DNA of 64,000 nucleotides from contig NZ_FONV01000003.1 in assembly GCF_900113015.1 (NCBI RefSeq), positions 1 through 64,000 on the forward strand, read 5' to 3'. Shown in pieces: positions 52,881-62,447 of this stretch. The position numbers and the translations under genes were made by a program. Position 1 is the first letter of the stretch, and every line of letters begins with the position of its first letter. Under the pieces are notes generated by a model, which did no database searches, was not told where the DNA came from, and saw only the letters and a program-made list of their open reading frames with translations. The stretch is from Actinoplanes philippinensis. Lineage in GTDB: Bacteria; Actinomycetota; Actinomycetes; Mycobacteriales; Micromonosporaceae.

Positions 52881-54221
52881 TCAGGCGGAGACGGTGACCG
52901 GATTCTCCTCGGCGACCCGGCCGCTCAGCGACCGGTAGGGGCGGCTGAGCATGGCCAGCGTGGTGGCGATCACACCGATGATCCCGGTGAGCACGAAGAC
53001 CAGGGCGATGCCGCGGGCCGGGCCGGTGCCGAACCACGATCCGATGGCGTCCGCCCCGGCGCCGCCGTCGCTCATGAACGGGATGAACACGAACTGGGTG
53101 ATCGGCGAGACGAGGAACGCGGTCAGCGGCGACGCGGCCTGCTCGGCGCTCTGGGCCAGGCCGAAGACGCGCCCCTGCCGCTCGTAGGGCACGACCCGTT
53201 GCAGGATCGTCTGCTCGGCGGCCTCGGCGTACGGGACGAGGGTCATGTACAGGTACATGCCGATCGCCATCGGGATGATCGACGCCCAGAGCGGGAAGAT
53301 CAGGATGACCATCCACAGCACCACGTTGATCAGCAGGAGCAGGCGGACCGGCCGGGCGCCGAGACCGGTCCGCGCGACGAGCAGCCCACCGACGATGAAG
53401 CCGGTGCTGAGCACGCCCCAGAGCAGCCCCCACGCCTGCACGGAGACGAGCGACAGCCCGTAGGCGTCGGCGAGCGCCATGAACACCCCGCCGAGGAAGT
53501 TGTTGAACATGCTGAACACGATCAGCGCGGGCAGCCCGGCGACCCCGCCGATGATCCGCAACGTGCCCCGCAGGTCCACGCCGGGCGCGGCCGCCGCCTC
53601 GTCGTGGGGCGTCTCCCGCTCCGGAACGCCGACGAAGGCCAGATGCACGACGGAGAGCGCGAGCACCCCGAGCGCCAGCAGGAGCACCGAGCGCATCCCG
53701 TCGAAGGCGACGAGCACGCCACTGATCACCGAGGTGACCAGGAAACTCGCGCCGGACACCGTCCCGACGAGGCCGTTGGCCCGATCGCGGCGGTCCGCGT
53801 CGATGAGCAGGGTGACGAGTGTGGGCAGGGCGATGGTGCGGATGTTGCCGGCGATCACGCCGAACATCAGCAGCAGTACGAACCCCCAGAGCCGCGCGTC
53901 CGCCGGGTCGTGGAACGCGTCGCCGGGGACGGCCAGGTAGACGCCGAGGGCCGCCGCGTAGAGCGCCAGGGAGGCGAGGGCGGAGCCCTGCAGGACGGTC
54001 TTCTTGCGATGCCCGTCGACCAGGCTGCCGAACCAGATGCCGGTGAGCGCGGTCAGCACCAGGAAGATGCCGGAGATGACACCGGTGGCGAACACCGACC
54101 GCGTCTGCAGGTACGTCCAGAAGGTGACCGCGAACCACACGGTGAAGTTGATGATCGAGACCAGGCCGGTGTTGAACAGCAACTGGTAGAAGGTGCGGAC
54201 ATGGCCGGTGACGACGGTCAT
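52881..54221 (-). CDS. MFS transporter
   Basis: The 446-residue protein has about 12 membrane helices and starts MTVVTGHVRTFYQLLFNTGL. Its motif A-like loop is WFGSLVDGHRKKTVLQGSAL, and NGLVGTVSGASFLVTSVISG follows. It resembles the MFS_3/enterobactin-exporter-like group, but is not assignable to one substrate. I use ATG 54221, since the residues before it have no hydrophobic or conserved features. It starts 50 nt after the stop codon of the GGDEF-EAL gene on the same strand. Confidence 0.88.
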   Translation of the reverse strand: MTVVTGHVRTFYQLLFNTGLVSIINFTVWFAVTFWTYLQTRSVFATGVISGIFLVLTALTGIWFGSLVDGHRKKTVLQGSALASLALYAAALGVYLAVPGDAFHDPADARLWGFVLLLMFGVIAGNIRTIALPTLVTLLIDADRRDRANGLVGTVSGASFLVTSVISGVLVAFDGMRSVLLLALGVLALSVVHLAFVGVPERETPHDEAAAAPGVDLRGTLRIIGGVAGLPALIVFSMFNNFLGGVFMALADAYGLSLVSVQAWGLLWGVLSTGFIVGGLLVARTGLGARPVRLLLLINVVLWMVILIFPLWASIIPMAIGMYLYMTLVPYAEAAEQTILQRVVPYERQGRVFGLAQSAEQAASPLTAFLVSPITQFVFIPFMSDGGAGADAIGSWFGTGPARGIALVFVLTGIIGVIATTLAMLSRPYRSLSGRVAEENPVTVSA

Positions 54222-54270
54222 GGACTGCACGCTAGTACGTGCACCCGGGTTGAGGTCCAATCGACAGGGG

Positions 54271-56571
54271 TCAGGCCGCCCGGACGGGATCGGCGGCCAT
54301 CAGCGCGCCGCAGTCGGCGGCGGGCAGCGGCTTGGCCATGAAGAAGCCCTGGCCGTACCGGTAACCCATGTCGCGGAGCCGTTCCAGCTGCTCCCGATTC
54401 TCGATGCCCTCGGCGACCGCCTTGAGCTGCAGGTGCTCGGCGAGCTGGGCGACCGCCGCGGCGACCGCGAGCCGGCCCCGGTCGGCGCCGTCGGCGATGC
54501 CGTCGACGAACGACTTGTCGAGCTTGAGCACGTCGACCGGGAACGCGCGGAGCAGGCTGAGCGACGACTGGCCGGTGCCGAAGTCGTCGAGCGCCAGGCG
54601 TACGCCCATGTCGTGCAGCCCCTGCAGGGTCTCCTGCACCTGCCAGCCGTCGACCACCGACGACTCGGTGACCTCCAGGATGACGTTGCGGGAGGTTAGG
54701 CCGGTTTCGCTGAGCACGGCGGCGACCTCGTCGACGAAACCGGACGAGCGTAGCTGCCGGACCGCGACGTTGACGTTGACCGCCTCGACGGCGCCGTCGC
54801 CGTACTGGTCACGCCAGCGGGCCATCTGCTCGCAGGCCTCGCGCAGCACCCACGCGCCGAGCGGCACGATCAGCCCGGAGCGTTCGGCGACCGGGATGAA
54901 CTCGCCCGGCGACACGAACCCGCGGATCGGGTGCTGCCAGCGGACCAGCGCCTCGCAGCCGTGCAGGCGGCCGGTGACCAGGTCGAAGACGGGCTGGTAG
55001 AGCAGCCGCAGCTCGCCGCGGGCGATGCCGTTGCGCAGCTCGCCGGCGAGCGTGGCGTGGTTGATCATGTCGTCGCGCATGCGCGGCTCGAAGCGGACGA
55101 ACGAAGCCTTCCCGCTCTCCTTGGCGGCGTACATCGCGATGTCGGCGTTGCGCAGCACCTCGTCGGCGCCCTCGCCGGTGTCGGCGATCGCGATGCCGGC
55201 GCTGGCGTGCAGCAGCAGCTGCTGTTCGCCGACCTTGAACGGGTCGGCGAGCGCGAGCAGGAGCCGGTTGGCGGCCGTCTCGGCGGCCACCGGGTCGCCG
55301 TCGGGCAGCAGCACCGCGAACTCGTCGCCGCCGAGGCGGGCCGGCATCTCCCCGGACGTGCACCGCTCGCGCAGCCGCTGGGACACCTGGAAGAGCAGCT
55401 GGTCGCCGGCGGCCGGGCCGATCGTGTCGTTGATCATCTTGAAGTCGTCGACGTCGATCAGGACGGCGGCGGCCGGCTGCCCGGCGTCGAGCCGTTCGCC
55501 GAGCGCGACCAGGAAACGGGTCCGGTTCGGCAGGCCGGTCAGGTTGTCGCTGAGCGCCAGGCGCTCCAGCTCGTCCTGCTGGCGGCGGATCCCGCGCAGG
55601 GCGAGGGTGTTCTCCCGCAGGCTGAGCAGCTGGCGGGCGACGACGCATCCGGTGATCAGGAAGGCGCCGATGATCACGATGCGCTGGCGAGCGCTCATGT
55701 CCTGGGCGCTGACGCTGATCACCAGGCCGGCTGTGGCGACGACCGCGACGAACGGCAGCAGGTTGAAGACCGACCGGGCCGGGAACGAGATGGCCGCCGG
55801 CCGGGTCAGGGCACGGCTCTGCAAGTGGGCGCCGACACAGACGGCCGCGCCGGTGAGCGGGAGCGCCAGCACCGACAGCGCCAGCCGGGACCGGTCGTCG
55901 CCGGCGATCAGCAGGATGGTGCCGGTGACGCAGGTGATCGGGCCGGTCATCAGCACCCGCAGCGCGCCCGGGTGGACCACCGACTCGGGCGCGGCGGCCG
56001 CCTTGCCGACAACCACGAGAAGCAGCACCCCGCCCACGCCGACGACCGCGGCGACCACCTTGTCGGCCAGCGAGGTCCCGGCGGGCGCCAGGTCGAAGAC
56101 GGCATACCAGAAGATCAGCCCGCTGGCGACGGCGATCGTCACCGTGTCGAGGGCGCCGCGCAGCCAGCCCACCGCGGTACGCGGCCGGCCGGGCAGCCCG
56201 AGGAACGCCGTCATCAGCAGCGCGACGCCGGTCATCATCGGGACCGCGACCCAGATCGACATGCCGGTGTTGTTGTTGGCCCGGGCCAGGGCGATCACCG
56301 CGGTCAGGCCGAGGCTGAGAGCGGCGAGCTCCATCCGCAGCCAGAAGGTGCGCACCGGCCGTGCCAGTCCGGGCTTGCGGATCACCCGGAAGCAGGCGTA
56401 GGCGCCCGCGGCCAGCGCGATCGGGCCACCGAAGTAGCCGTAGGTGACCTCGGCGGGATCGTGGAGCAGCAGCCACACGAGCACGCCGGCGTTCGCCAGC
56501 GCGGCCACCACGATGGGAGCGAGTCCCCCCATCGGTGGCCGCGTGTCGGCGGCGCTCTCGGGTGCGGTCAC
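54271..56571 (-). CDS. Membrane-bound GGDEF-EAL cyclic-di-GMP protein
   Basis: The 766-residue protein has about ten membrane helices (roughly 15-320), a GGDEF domain with intact ARLGGDEFAVLLPDG near 412 and an EAL domain with HGCEALVRWQHP near 538. The EAL residues appear intact (VNVNVAVRQL, LEVTESSVV, ALDDFGTGQSSL, VLKLDKSF, AVAEGIENRE). It may both make and break cyclic-di-GMP. No PAS domain is visible, unlike the protein at 12627. The GTG at 56571 has CAGGAG 7 nt upstream. It is preceded by a FliA-like promoter. Confidence 0.94.
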   Translation of the reverse strand: MTAPESAADTRPPMGGLAPIVVAALANAGVLVWLLLHDPAEVTYGYFGGPIALAAGAYACFRVIRKPGLARPVRTFWLRMELAALSLGLTAVIALARANNNTGMSIWVAVPMMTGVALLMTAFLGLPGRPRTAVGWLRGALDTVTIAVASGLIFWYAVFDLAPAGTSLADKVVAAVVGVGGVLLLVVVGKAAAAPESVVHPGALRVLMTGPITCVTGTILLIAGDDRSRLALSVLALPLTGAAVCVGAHLQSRALTRPAAISFPARSVFNLLPFVAVVATAGLVISVSAQDMSARQRIVIIGAFLITGCVVARQLLSLRENTLALRGIRRQQDELERLALSDNLTGLPNRTRFLVALGERLDAGQPAAAVLIDVDDFKMINDTIGPAAGDQLLFQVSQRLRERCTSGEMPARLGGDEFAVLLPDGDPVAAETAANRLLLALADPFKVGEQQLLLHASAGIAIADTGEGADEVLRNADIAMYAAKESGKASFVRFEPRMRDDMINHATLAGELRNGIARGELRLLYQPVFDLVTGRLHGCEALVRWQHPIRGFVSPGEFIPVAERSGLIVPLGAWVLREACEQMARWRDQYGDGAVEAVNVNVAVRQLRSSGFVDEVAAVLSETGLTSRNVILEVTESSVVDGWQVQETLQGLHDMGVRLALDDFGTGQSSLSLLRAFPVDVLKLDKSFVDGIADGADRGRLAVAAAVAQLAEHLQLKAVAEGIENREQLERLRDMGYRYGQGFFMAKPLPAADCGALMAADPVRAA

Positions 56572-56614
56572 GTACGGCTCCTGCCCGGATCAGCCGGTCT
56601 GCTCACGACTGACT

Positions 56615-56640
56615 GTCGGCGCGGGAGCCGTCGACCTGAG
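56615..56640 (-). promoter_or_regulatory. FliA/sigma-28-like promoter of a GGDEF-EAL gene
   Basis: On the minus strand: CTCA (56640-56637), a 16-nt spacer and GCCGAC (56620-56615), 43 nt before the GTG at 56571. It lies between the phosphoglucomutase stop and the GGDEF-EAL start. Confidence 0.72.
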
Positions 56641-56648
56641 ACGAATGA

Positions 56649-58274
<1,626 letters not shown>

Positions 58275-58368
58275 GACGGCCTCCTCGGTGGCGGGGTCAG
58301 GCGCTGCAACGGATCGTATCCACATCGCCTGCTTGAACCTTTCCCGACGCCGATACGAACTACCCCAT

Positions 58369-60102
58369 GTGACCCGGGTGCTCGCCGTTCTGTTCGTGCT
58401 GCTGACCTCCGTTCTCGTGCTGCCCGCCTCGCCCGCCTCCGCGCACGCCGCGACGGTCGGCTCGACCCCCGCTCCGGGAAGTGTGATCGGCGCCTCGCCG
58501 TCCGAGGTCACCGTGACCTTCAGCGAGCCGGTCACCCCTGTCGAGGGGCGGGTGCAGGTGATCGCCCCGGACGGCGAGCGGATCTCCGGCAAGGTCCAGG
58601 GCGGCGGCACCGTGCTGCGGATCCCGCTGCGCAAGGCGAGCAAGCCGCTGGGCACGTACCTGATCAGCTTCCGGGTCATCTCCGCCGACAGCCACCCGGT
58701 CGGCGGCGCGATCACCTTCTCGGTCGGCGCGCCGTCGGCCCGCCCCGAGGAGCCCGCCGCCACCACCGGGCCGCACCCGTCCGTCGCGGTCGCCGTCCCC
58801 CTTCTCAAGACCATCGGGTACGCCGGGGTCACGCTCATCGTCGGCCCGGCGCTGTTCCTGGCGTTCCTGTGGCCGCCACGGCGCTCCCGCGGCGGGGCCC
58901 TGCGGATGATCCGGATCGGGCTGGCGCTGACCGCGGCGGCCACCCTCGGCGCGCTGGGCAGCCAGGCGCAGCAGGGCTCCGGCGCCCCCCTCTGGACGTT
59001 GACGGCCGACGAGTTCCTCGAGGTGGTGACCAGCCAGTACGGGCTGCTCCTGCTCGGTCGCCTGGCGATCCTGGGCGCTCTGGCCGTACTGCTGCCGCCT
59101 CTGCTGCGCCGGCCACCACGGACCGTGAGTGTGCCGCTGACCGTGCCCGTCCCCGTCCTGGTCGGCGCGGGCGCGCCGGTGCCCCGGCCGGCGCCCGCCC
59201 CGAAACCGCAACCGCAGCTCACTCCGCGTAAGGCTCGGGCCTGGGCGGTTCTCGGGCTCGGCGCGGCCGGGCTGGCCACGTGGCCGATGACCGGTCACGC
59301 GATCGCCGTTCCGCTACCCGCCGTGACGGTGACGGCCGGGGTGGTGCACATGGCGGCGATGGCCACGTGGATCGGCGGCCTGGTGACGCTGACCGTGTTC
59401 CTGCTGCGTGGCACGCATGAACGGATGCTCGGCGTGGTGCTGCCGGTGTGGTCGAGGTGGGCGGCGCTCGCGGTGATCTGGCTGGTCATGGCCGGTGTGG
59501 TGCAGTCGGTCATCCAGCTCGGCTCGGTGCCGGCGCTGTGGCGCACCGACTACGGGCGGCTGCTGCTGGTCAAGGTCGGCGTGCTGGCGGTGGTGCTGGT
59601 CGCGGCGGCCGGCGCCCGCCGCATGGTCAATCGGGCCCGCAACGGCCGCGGCCTGCGGCGCACCGTGCTGGTCGAGGTGGTGGCGAGCGTGCTGATCCTG
59701 GGGCTGAGCTCGGTGCTGGTGCAGGTCGACCCGGGCCGCAGCGCCGCCGCCAACGAGAAGGCGGTCGGCGGCAAGGGTGTCTCCGAGACGCTGACCAGCG
59801 ATCTCTACACCGTGCAGTTCAACATCTACCCGGTGGAGCTGGGTGAGTGGAACACGGTGCACGCGTTCCTCTACCGGCCGGACGGCGCGCCGCTGCAGGC
59901 CGAGGAGTGGCAGGTGTCGGCCCGGCTCCTCGACCCGCCGCTGGAGGCCGTGAAGCAGCCGATGGCCGGCCTCCTGCCCGGCAACCAGGCGCTCGGCTCG
60001 CTGACGTTCCCGCTGGCCGGCACCTACGAGCTGGTCTTCACCATCCGGGTCAGCGAGATCGACCGGGCCAGCGTGAAGACGACGGTGACCGTCGGACGGT
60101 GA
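58369..60102 (+). CDS. CopC-CopD fusion copper-resistance/uptake protein
   Basis: The 577-residue protein has a signal-like helix ([20 protein letters not shown]), a CopC beta-barrel beginning with [19 protein letters not shown] whose N-terminal His could bind Cu(II), and about eight membrane helices of the CopD type (from about residue 140). A C-terminal soluble domain ([20 protein letters not shown], about 480-570) resembles the extra YtkA/FixH-like domain of YcnJ-type proteins. It is thought to import or handle copper at the membrane. The GTG at 58369 places the signal peptide at the N-terminus. Divergent from pgm. Confidence 0.88.
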   Translation: MTRVLAVLFVLLTSVLVLPASPASAHAATVGSTPAPGSVIGASPSEVTVTFSEPVTPVEGRVQVIAPDGERISGKVQGGGTVLRIPLRKASKPLGTYLISFRVISADSHPVGGAITFSVGAPSARPEEPAATTGPHPSVAVAVPLLKTIGYAGVTLIVGPALFLAFLWPPRRSRGGALRMIRIGLALTAAATLGALGSQAQQGSGAPLWTLTADEFLEVVTSQYGLLLLGRLAILGALAVLLPPLLRRPPRTVSVPLTVPVPVLVGAGAPVPRPAPAPKPQPQLTPRKARAWAVLGLGAAGLATWPMTGHAIAVPLPAVTVTAGVVHMAAMATWIGGLVTLTVFLLRGTHERMLGVVLPVWSRWAALAVIWLVMAGVVQSVIQLGSVPALWRTDYGRLLLVKVGVLAVVLVAAAGARRMVNRARNGRGLRRTVLVEVVASVLILGLSSVLVQVDPGRSAAANEKAVGGKGVSETLTSDLYTVQFNIYPVELGEWNTVHAFLYRPDGAPLQAEEWQVSARLLDPPLEAVKQPMAGLLPGNQALGSLTFPLAGTYELVFTIRVSEIDRASVKTTVTVGR

Positions 60103-60127
60103 CGAGGGCGGGCGCTAAGGTTCCGGC

Positions 60128-60922
60128 GTGCTCATCCTGCTTCCGCCGTCCGAAGGCAAGACCCCGGCCCCGGCCGGCTCCCCCGTCGACCCGTCGAGCC
60201 TGTGGCTGCCGTCATTGGCCGGCGCCCGCACGCGGGTGCTGAGGAAACTGGTCGCGCTCTGCGCGCGCACCAGCGCGCGATCGATCGCGGACAGCCTGGC
60301 GGTGCTGGGGCTCAGCGACGGGCAGCGCGGCGAGATCACGCGCAACGCGGAGTTGCTGACCGCCCCGGCCGCCCCGGCGGCGCAGATCTACACCGGGGTG
60401 CTGTATGAGGCGCTCGCCCCCGCCGGCCTCGACGAGCCGGCGCTCGCGTGGCTGCACCGGACGGCGGTGGTGTTCTCCGGGCTGTGGGGTGTGGTGCGGC
60501 TCGGTGACGCGATCCCGGCCTACCGCTGTTCGGCGGGGGTCACCCTGCCCGGCATCGGAGGGCTCACCCCGTACTGGAAGAAGGGTTTGAAGAAGGTCCT
60601 GGACGAGGCGACCGCGGGCGCGCCGGTGCTGGATCTGCGGTCCGGCGCCTACGCCGCGATGTGGGCGCCCGGCACGAACGCGGCGGTCCTGCGGGTGCTG
60701 CAGGAGCGGGTCGTCGGCGGGGAGACCCGGCGGTCGGTGGTGAGCCATTTCAACAAGGCCACCAAGGGCCGCATGGTGCGCGCGCTCGCCGTCGAGCGGG
60801 CCGCGCCCGAGTCGGTGGACGAGCTGGTCACCGCTCTGCGGGATCTGAAGTTCACGGTCGAGGAGCAGACCGGTCCGGCCACCGGCCCGCGCCGCCTCGA
60901 CGTGATCGTCGCGGATCTGTGA
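60128..60922 (+). CDS. yaaA: YaaA family protein (peroxide-stress/DNA-binding)
   Basis: The 264-residue protein starts MLILLPPSEGKTPAPAGSPV, the hallmark of the YaaA/DUF328 family, and contains LYEALAPAGLDEPALAWLHR and FNKATKGRMVRALAVERAAP in the usual places. In E. coli YaaA lowers free iron and protects DNA under hydrogen peroxide. The GTG at 60128 gives the conserved N-terminus. It follows the copper gene after 25 nt on the same strand, so co-transcription is possible, and converges on the FKBP gene with a 1-nt gap. Confidence 0.9.
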   Translation: MLILLPPSEGKTPAPAGSPVDPSSLWLPSLAGARTRVLRKLVALCARTSARSIADSLAVLGLSDGQRGEITRNAELLTAPAAPAAQIYTGVLYEALAPAGLDEPALAWLHRTAVVFSGLWGVVRLGDAIPAYRCSAGVTLPGIGGLTPYWKKGLKKVLDEATAGAPVLDLRSGAYAAMWAPGTNAAVLRVLQERVVGGETRRSVVSHFNKATKGRMVRALAVERAAPESVDELVTALRDLKFTVEEQTGPATGPRRLDVIVADL

Positions 60923-60923
60923 G

Positions 60924-61445
60924 CTACTGCGCCGACAGGATATCGACGACGAACCGCAGGTCGCCCCGCTCCGGGCCGTAGGCGAGGGCGGCCGGCACGT
61001 CGAGCTGGATGCGGCTGCCCACCTTCTGTCCGGGGATGCCCTTGTCCCAGCCCTGGATCAGCTTGCCGACCCCGATCTCGAAGCTGATCGGCTCGCCCTT
61101 GCCGTTCTTCCACGACGAGTCGATCACCTCGCCGGACGTGTATCCGATCAGCTTGTAGTTGACGCTGACCGTCTGGCCGGTCTTCACCACCGGGCCGGTG
61201 CCCGGGATCCGCTCCTTGATCACCATCTCGGTGAGCGTGCCGGAGCCGGTCGTGACGACCGGCTCCTGGTCGAACGACTCCGGCGCCATGCTGGTCGGCG
61301 CCGCGGTCGGGACGGGCGTGTCGTCGGGGTCCTTGCGGACCAGGACGAAGACGGCCACCAGAACGGCGAAGACCAACACGCCGCTGAGCACCCCGGCGAT
61401 CGCCTGCCCGCGGCGCTTGTCAGTGGATGCGGTCATGTCATTCAT
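60924..61445 (-). CDS. Membrane-anchored FKBP-type peptidyl-prolyl isomerase
   Basis: The 173-residue protein has an N-terminal membrane anchor (IAGVLSGVLVFAVLVAVFVL, about 16-36), a Pro/Thr linker and an FKBP domain (about 65-173). Conserved pocket residues occur in GQTVSVNYKLIGYTSG, EVIDSSWKNGKGEPISFEIG, KLIQGWDKGIPG and AALAYGPERGDLRFVVDIL. It should assist folding of exported proteins outside the membrane. ATG 61445 is followed by a second ATG at 61436; either could be used. It is divergent from the 61646 gene across 200 bp. Confidence 0.92.
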   Translation of the reverse strand: MNDMTASTDKRRGQAIAGVLSGVLVFAVLVAVFVLVRKDPDDTPVPTAAPTSMAPESFDQEPVVTTGSGTLTEMVIKERIPGTGPVVKTGQTVSVNYKLIGYTSGEVIDSSWKNGKGEPISFEIGVGKLIQGWDKGIPGQKVGSRIQLDVPAALAYGPERGDLRFVVDILSAQ

Positions 61446-61645
61446 CGGTCAATCTCCCCGGTCGGCAAATCGGAAAACTCCGGACACGCTACTAATAAAC
61501 GGTGTTAATGCGGCCAAGAAGCTCATCCGAATCGCTGAGGTGGGCGATCAGCCGTACGTGCCCGACCGGCGGCCCCCTCTTCACCACGACGGGCCGGGAT
61601 GAGATCGTTTAGCGCTCCTGCCCACCGCCGAGATCTGGAGGATCC

Positions 61646-62410
61646 TTGCCTCTGCCCGATCCCGGAGGCCGGCCTCACCGGCGGGAACACCTCCAGCAGG
61701 TGGCGGTCGTCCTCGCCGGGGTGCTCGCCGTCCTGACCGTCGGCTGGGTCATCCACGAGCGAGTCACCCGCGACGACGAGCCGGCGCCCGCGCCACCCAC
61801 GATCGCGGCCGCGCCGGCCGAGCAGATCCCCATCCCGGTCCCGAGCGTGTCGGCGACCCCGTCGATGACGCCGGTCAACCAGATCGTGGTCGAGCAGGTG
61901 CCACCCGGGAAAAAGGTCGACCTGGCCGACGAGGGCGAGACCGACTGGGTGCACTGGGGCGAGCAGGGCCGCTACTCGCTGGAACGCGACAGCGACGGCG
62001 GGTTCGCCATCCTCGAGGGCACCCCCGGCGAGCCGCGCGTCCGGCACACCGCGAGCCCGCAGCGCTTCACCTGGCCCGGCGCCCCGTCCGGCGGCGTGAC
62101 CAGCGGTATCACCACCTGCGGCACCGGGCACGGGTTCATCCTGTCCGCCCCCGCCGACACCGGCTCGCACACCCTGCGGCTGTACGTCGGCGCGATGCAG
62201 GCCCGCGGCGAGCTGCGCCTGGAACTCAGCACCGGCGGGAAGGCGTACACCGACACCTTCACCAGTCGCGGCGCGTCGATGGGGACAACCGCCTACGTCG
62301 TCTCCTACCGTGCAACCGGAACTGGCAAGATCTCGATCAAGTGGATCACCGGCGCGACGTTCGACGAGAACTGCGGCGGCGTGGCCCTCCAGGCCGCGAC
62401 TCTGAGCTGA
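61646..62410 (+). CDS. Anchored extracytoplasmic protein of unknown function
   Basis: The 254-residue protein has one N-terminal membrane helix (VAVVLAGVLAVLTVGWVIHE, about 19-38), a Pro/Ala-rich linker and a C-terminal beta-rich domain (about 85-254, with PPGKKVDLADEGETDWVHWG and ISIKWITGATFDENCGGVAL). The beta domain looks like a jelly-roll or carbohydrate-binding fold, but I do not recognise a family. The TTG start at 61646 follows GGAGGA. The MMPL-type gene starts 37 nt downstream on the same strand, suggesting an envelope-related operon. Confidence 0.7.
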   Translation: MPLPDPGGRPHRREHLQQVAVVLAGVLAVLTVGWVIHERVTRDDEPAPAPPTIAAAPAEQIPIPVPSVSATPSMTPVNQIVVEQVPPGKKVDLADEGETDWVHWGEQGRYSLERDSDGGFAILEGTPGEPRVRHTASPQRFTWPGAPSGGVTSGITTCGTGHGFILSAPADTGSHTLRLYVGAMQARGELRLELSTGGKAYTDTFTSRGASMGTTAYVVSYRATGTGKISIKWITGATFDENCGGVALQAATLS

Positions 62411-62447
62411 ACCTTTGGACTGACGAAAAACCAGGAAGGGGAACCCT

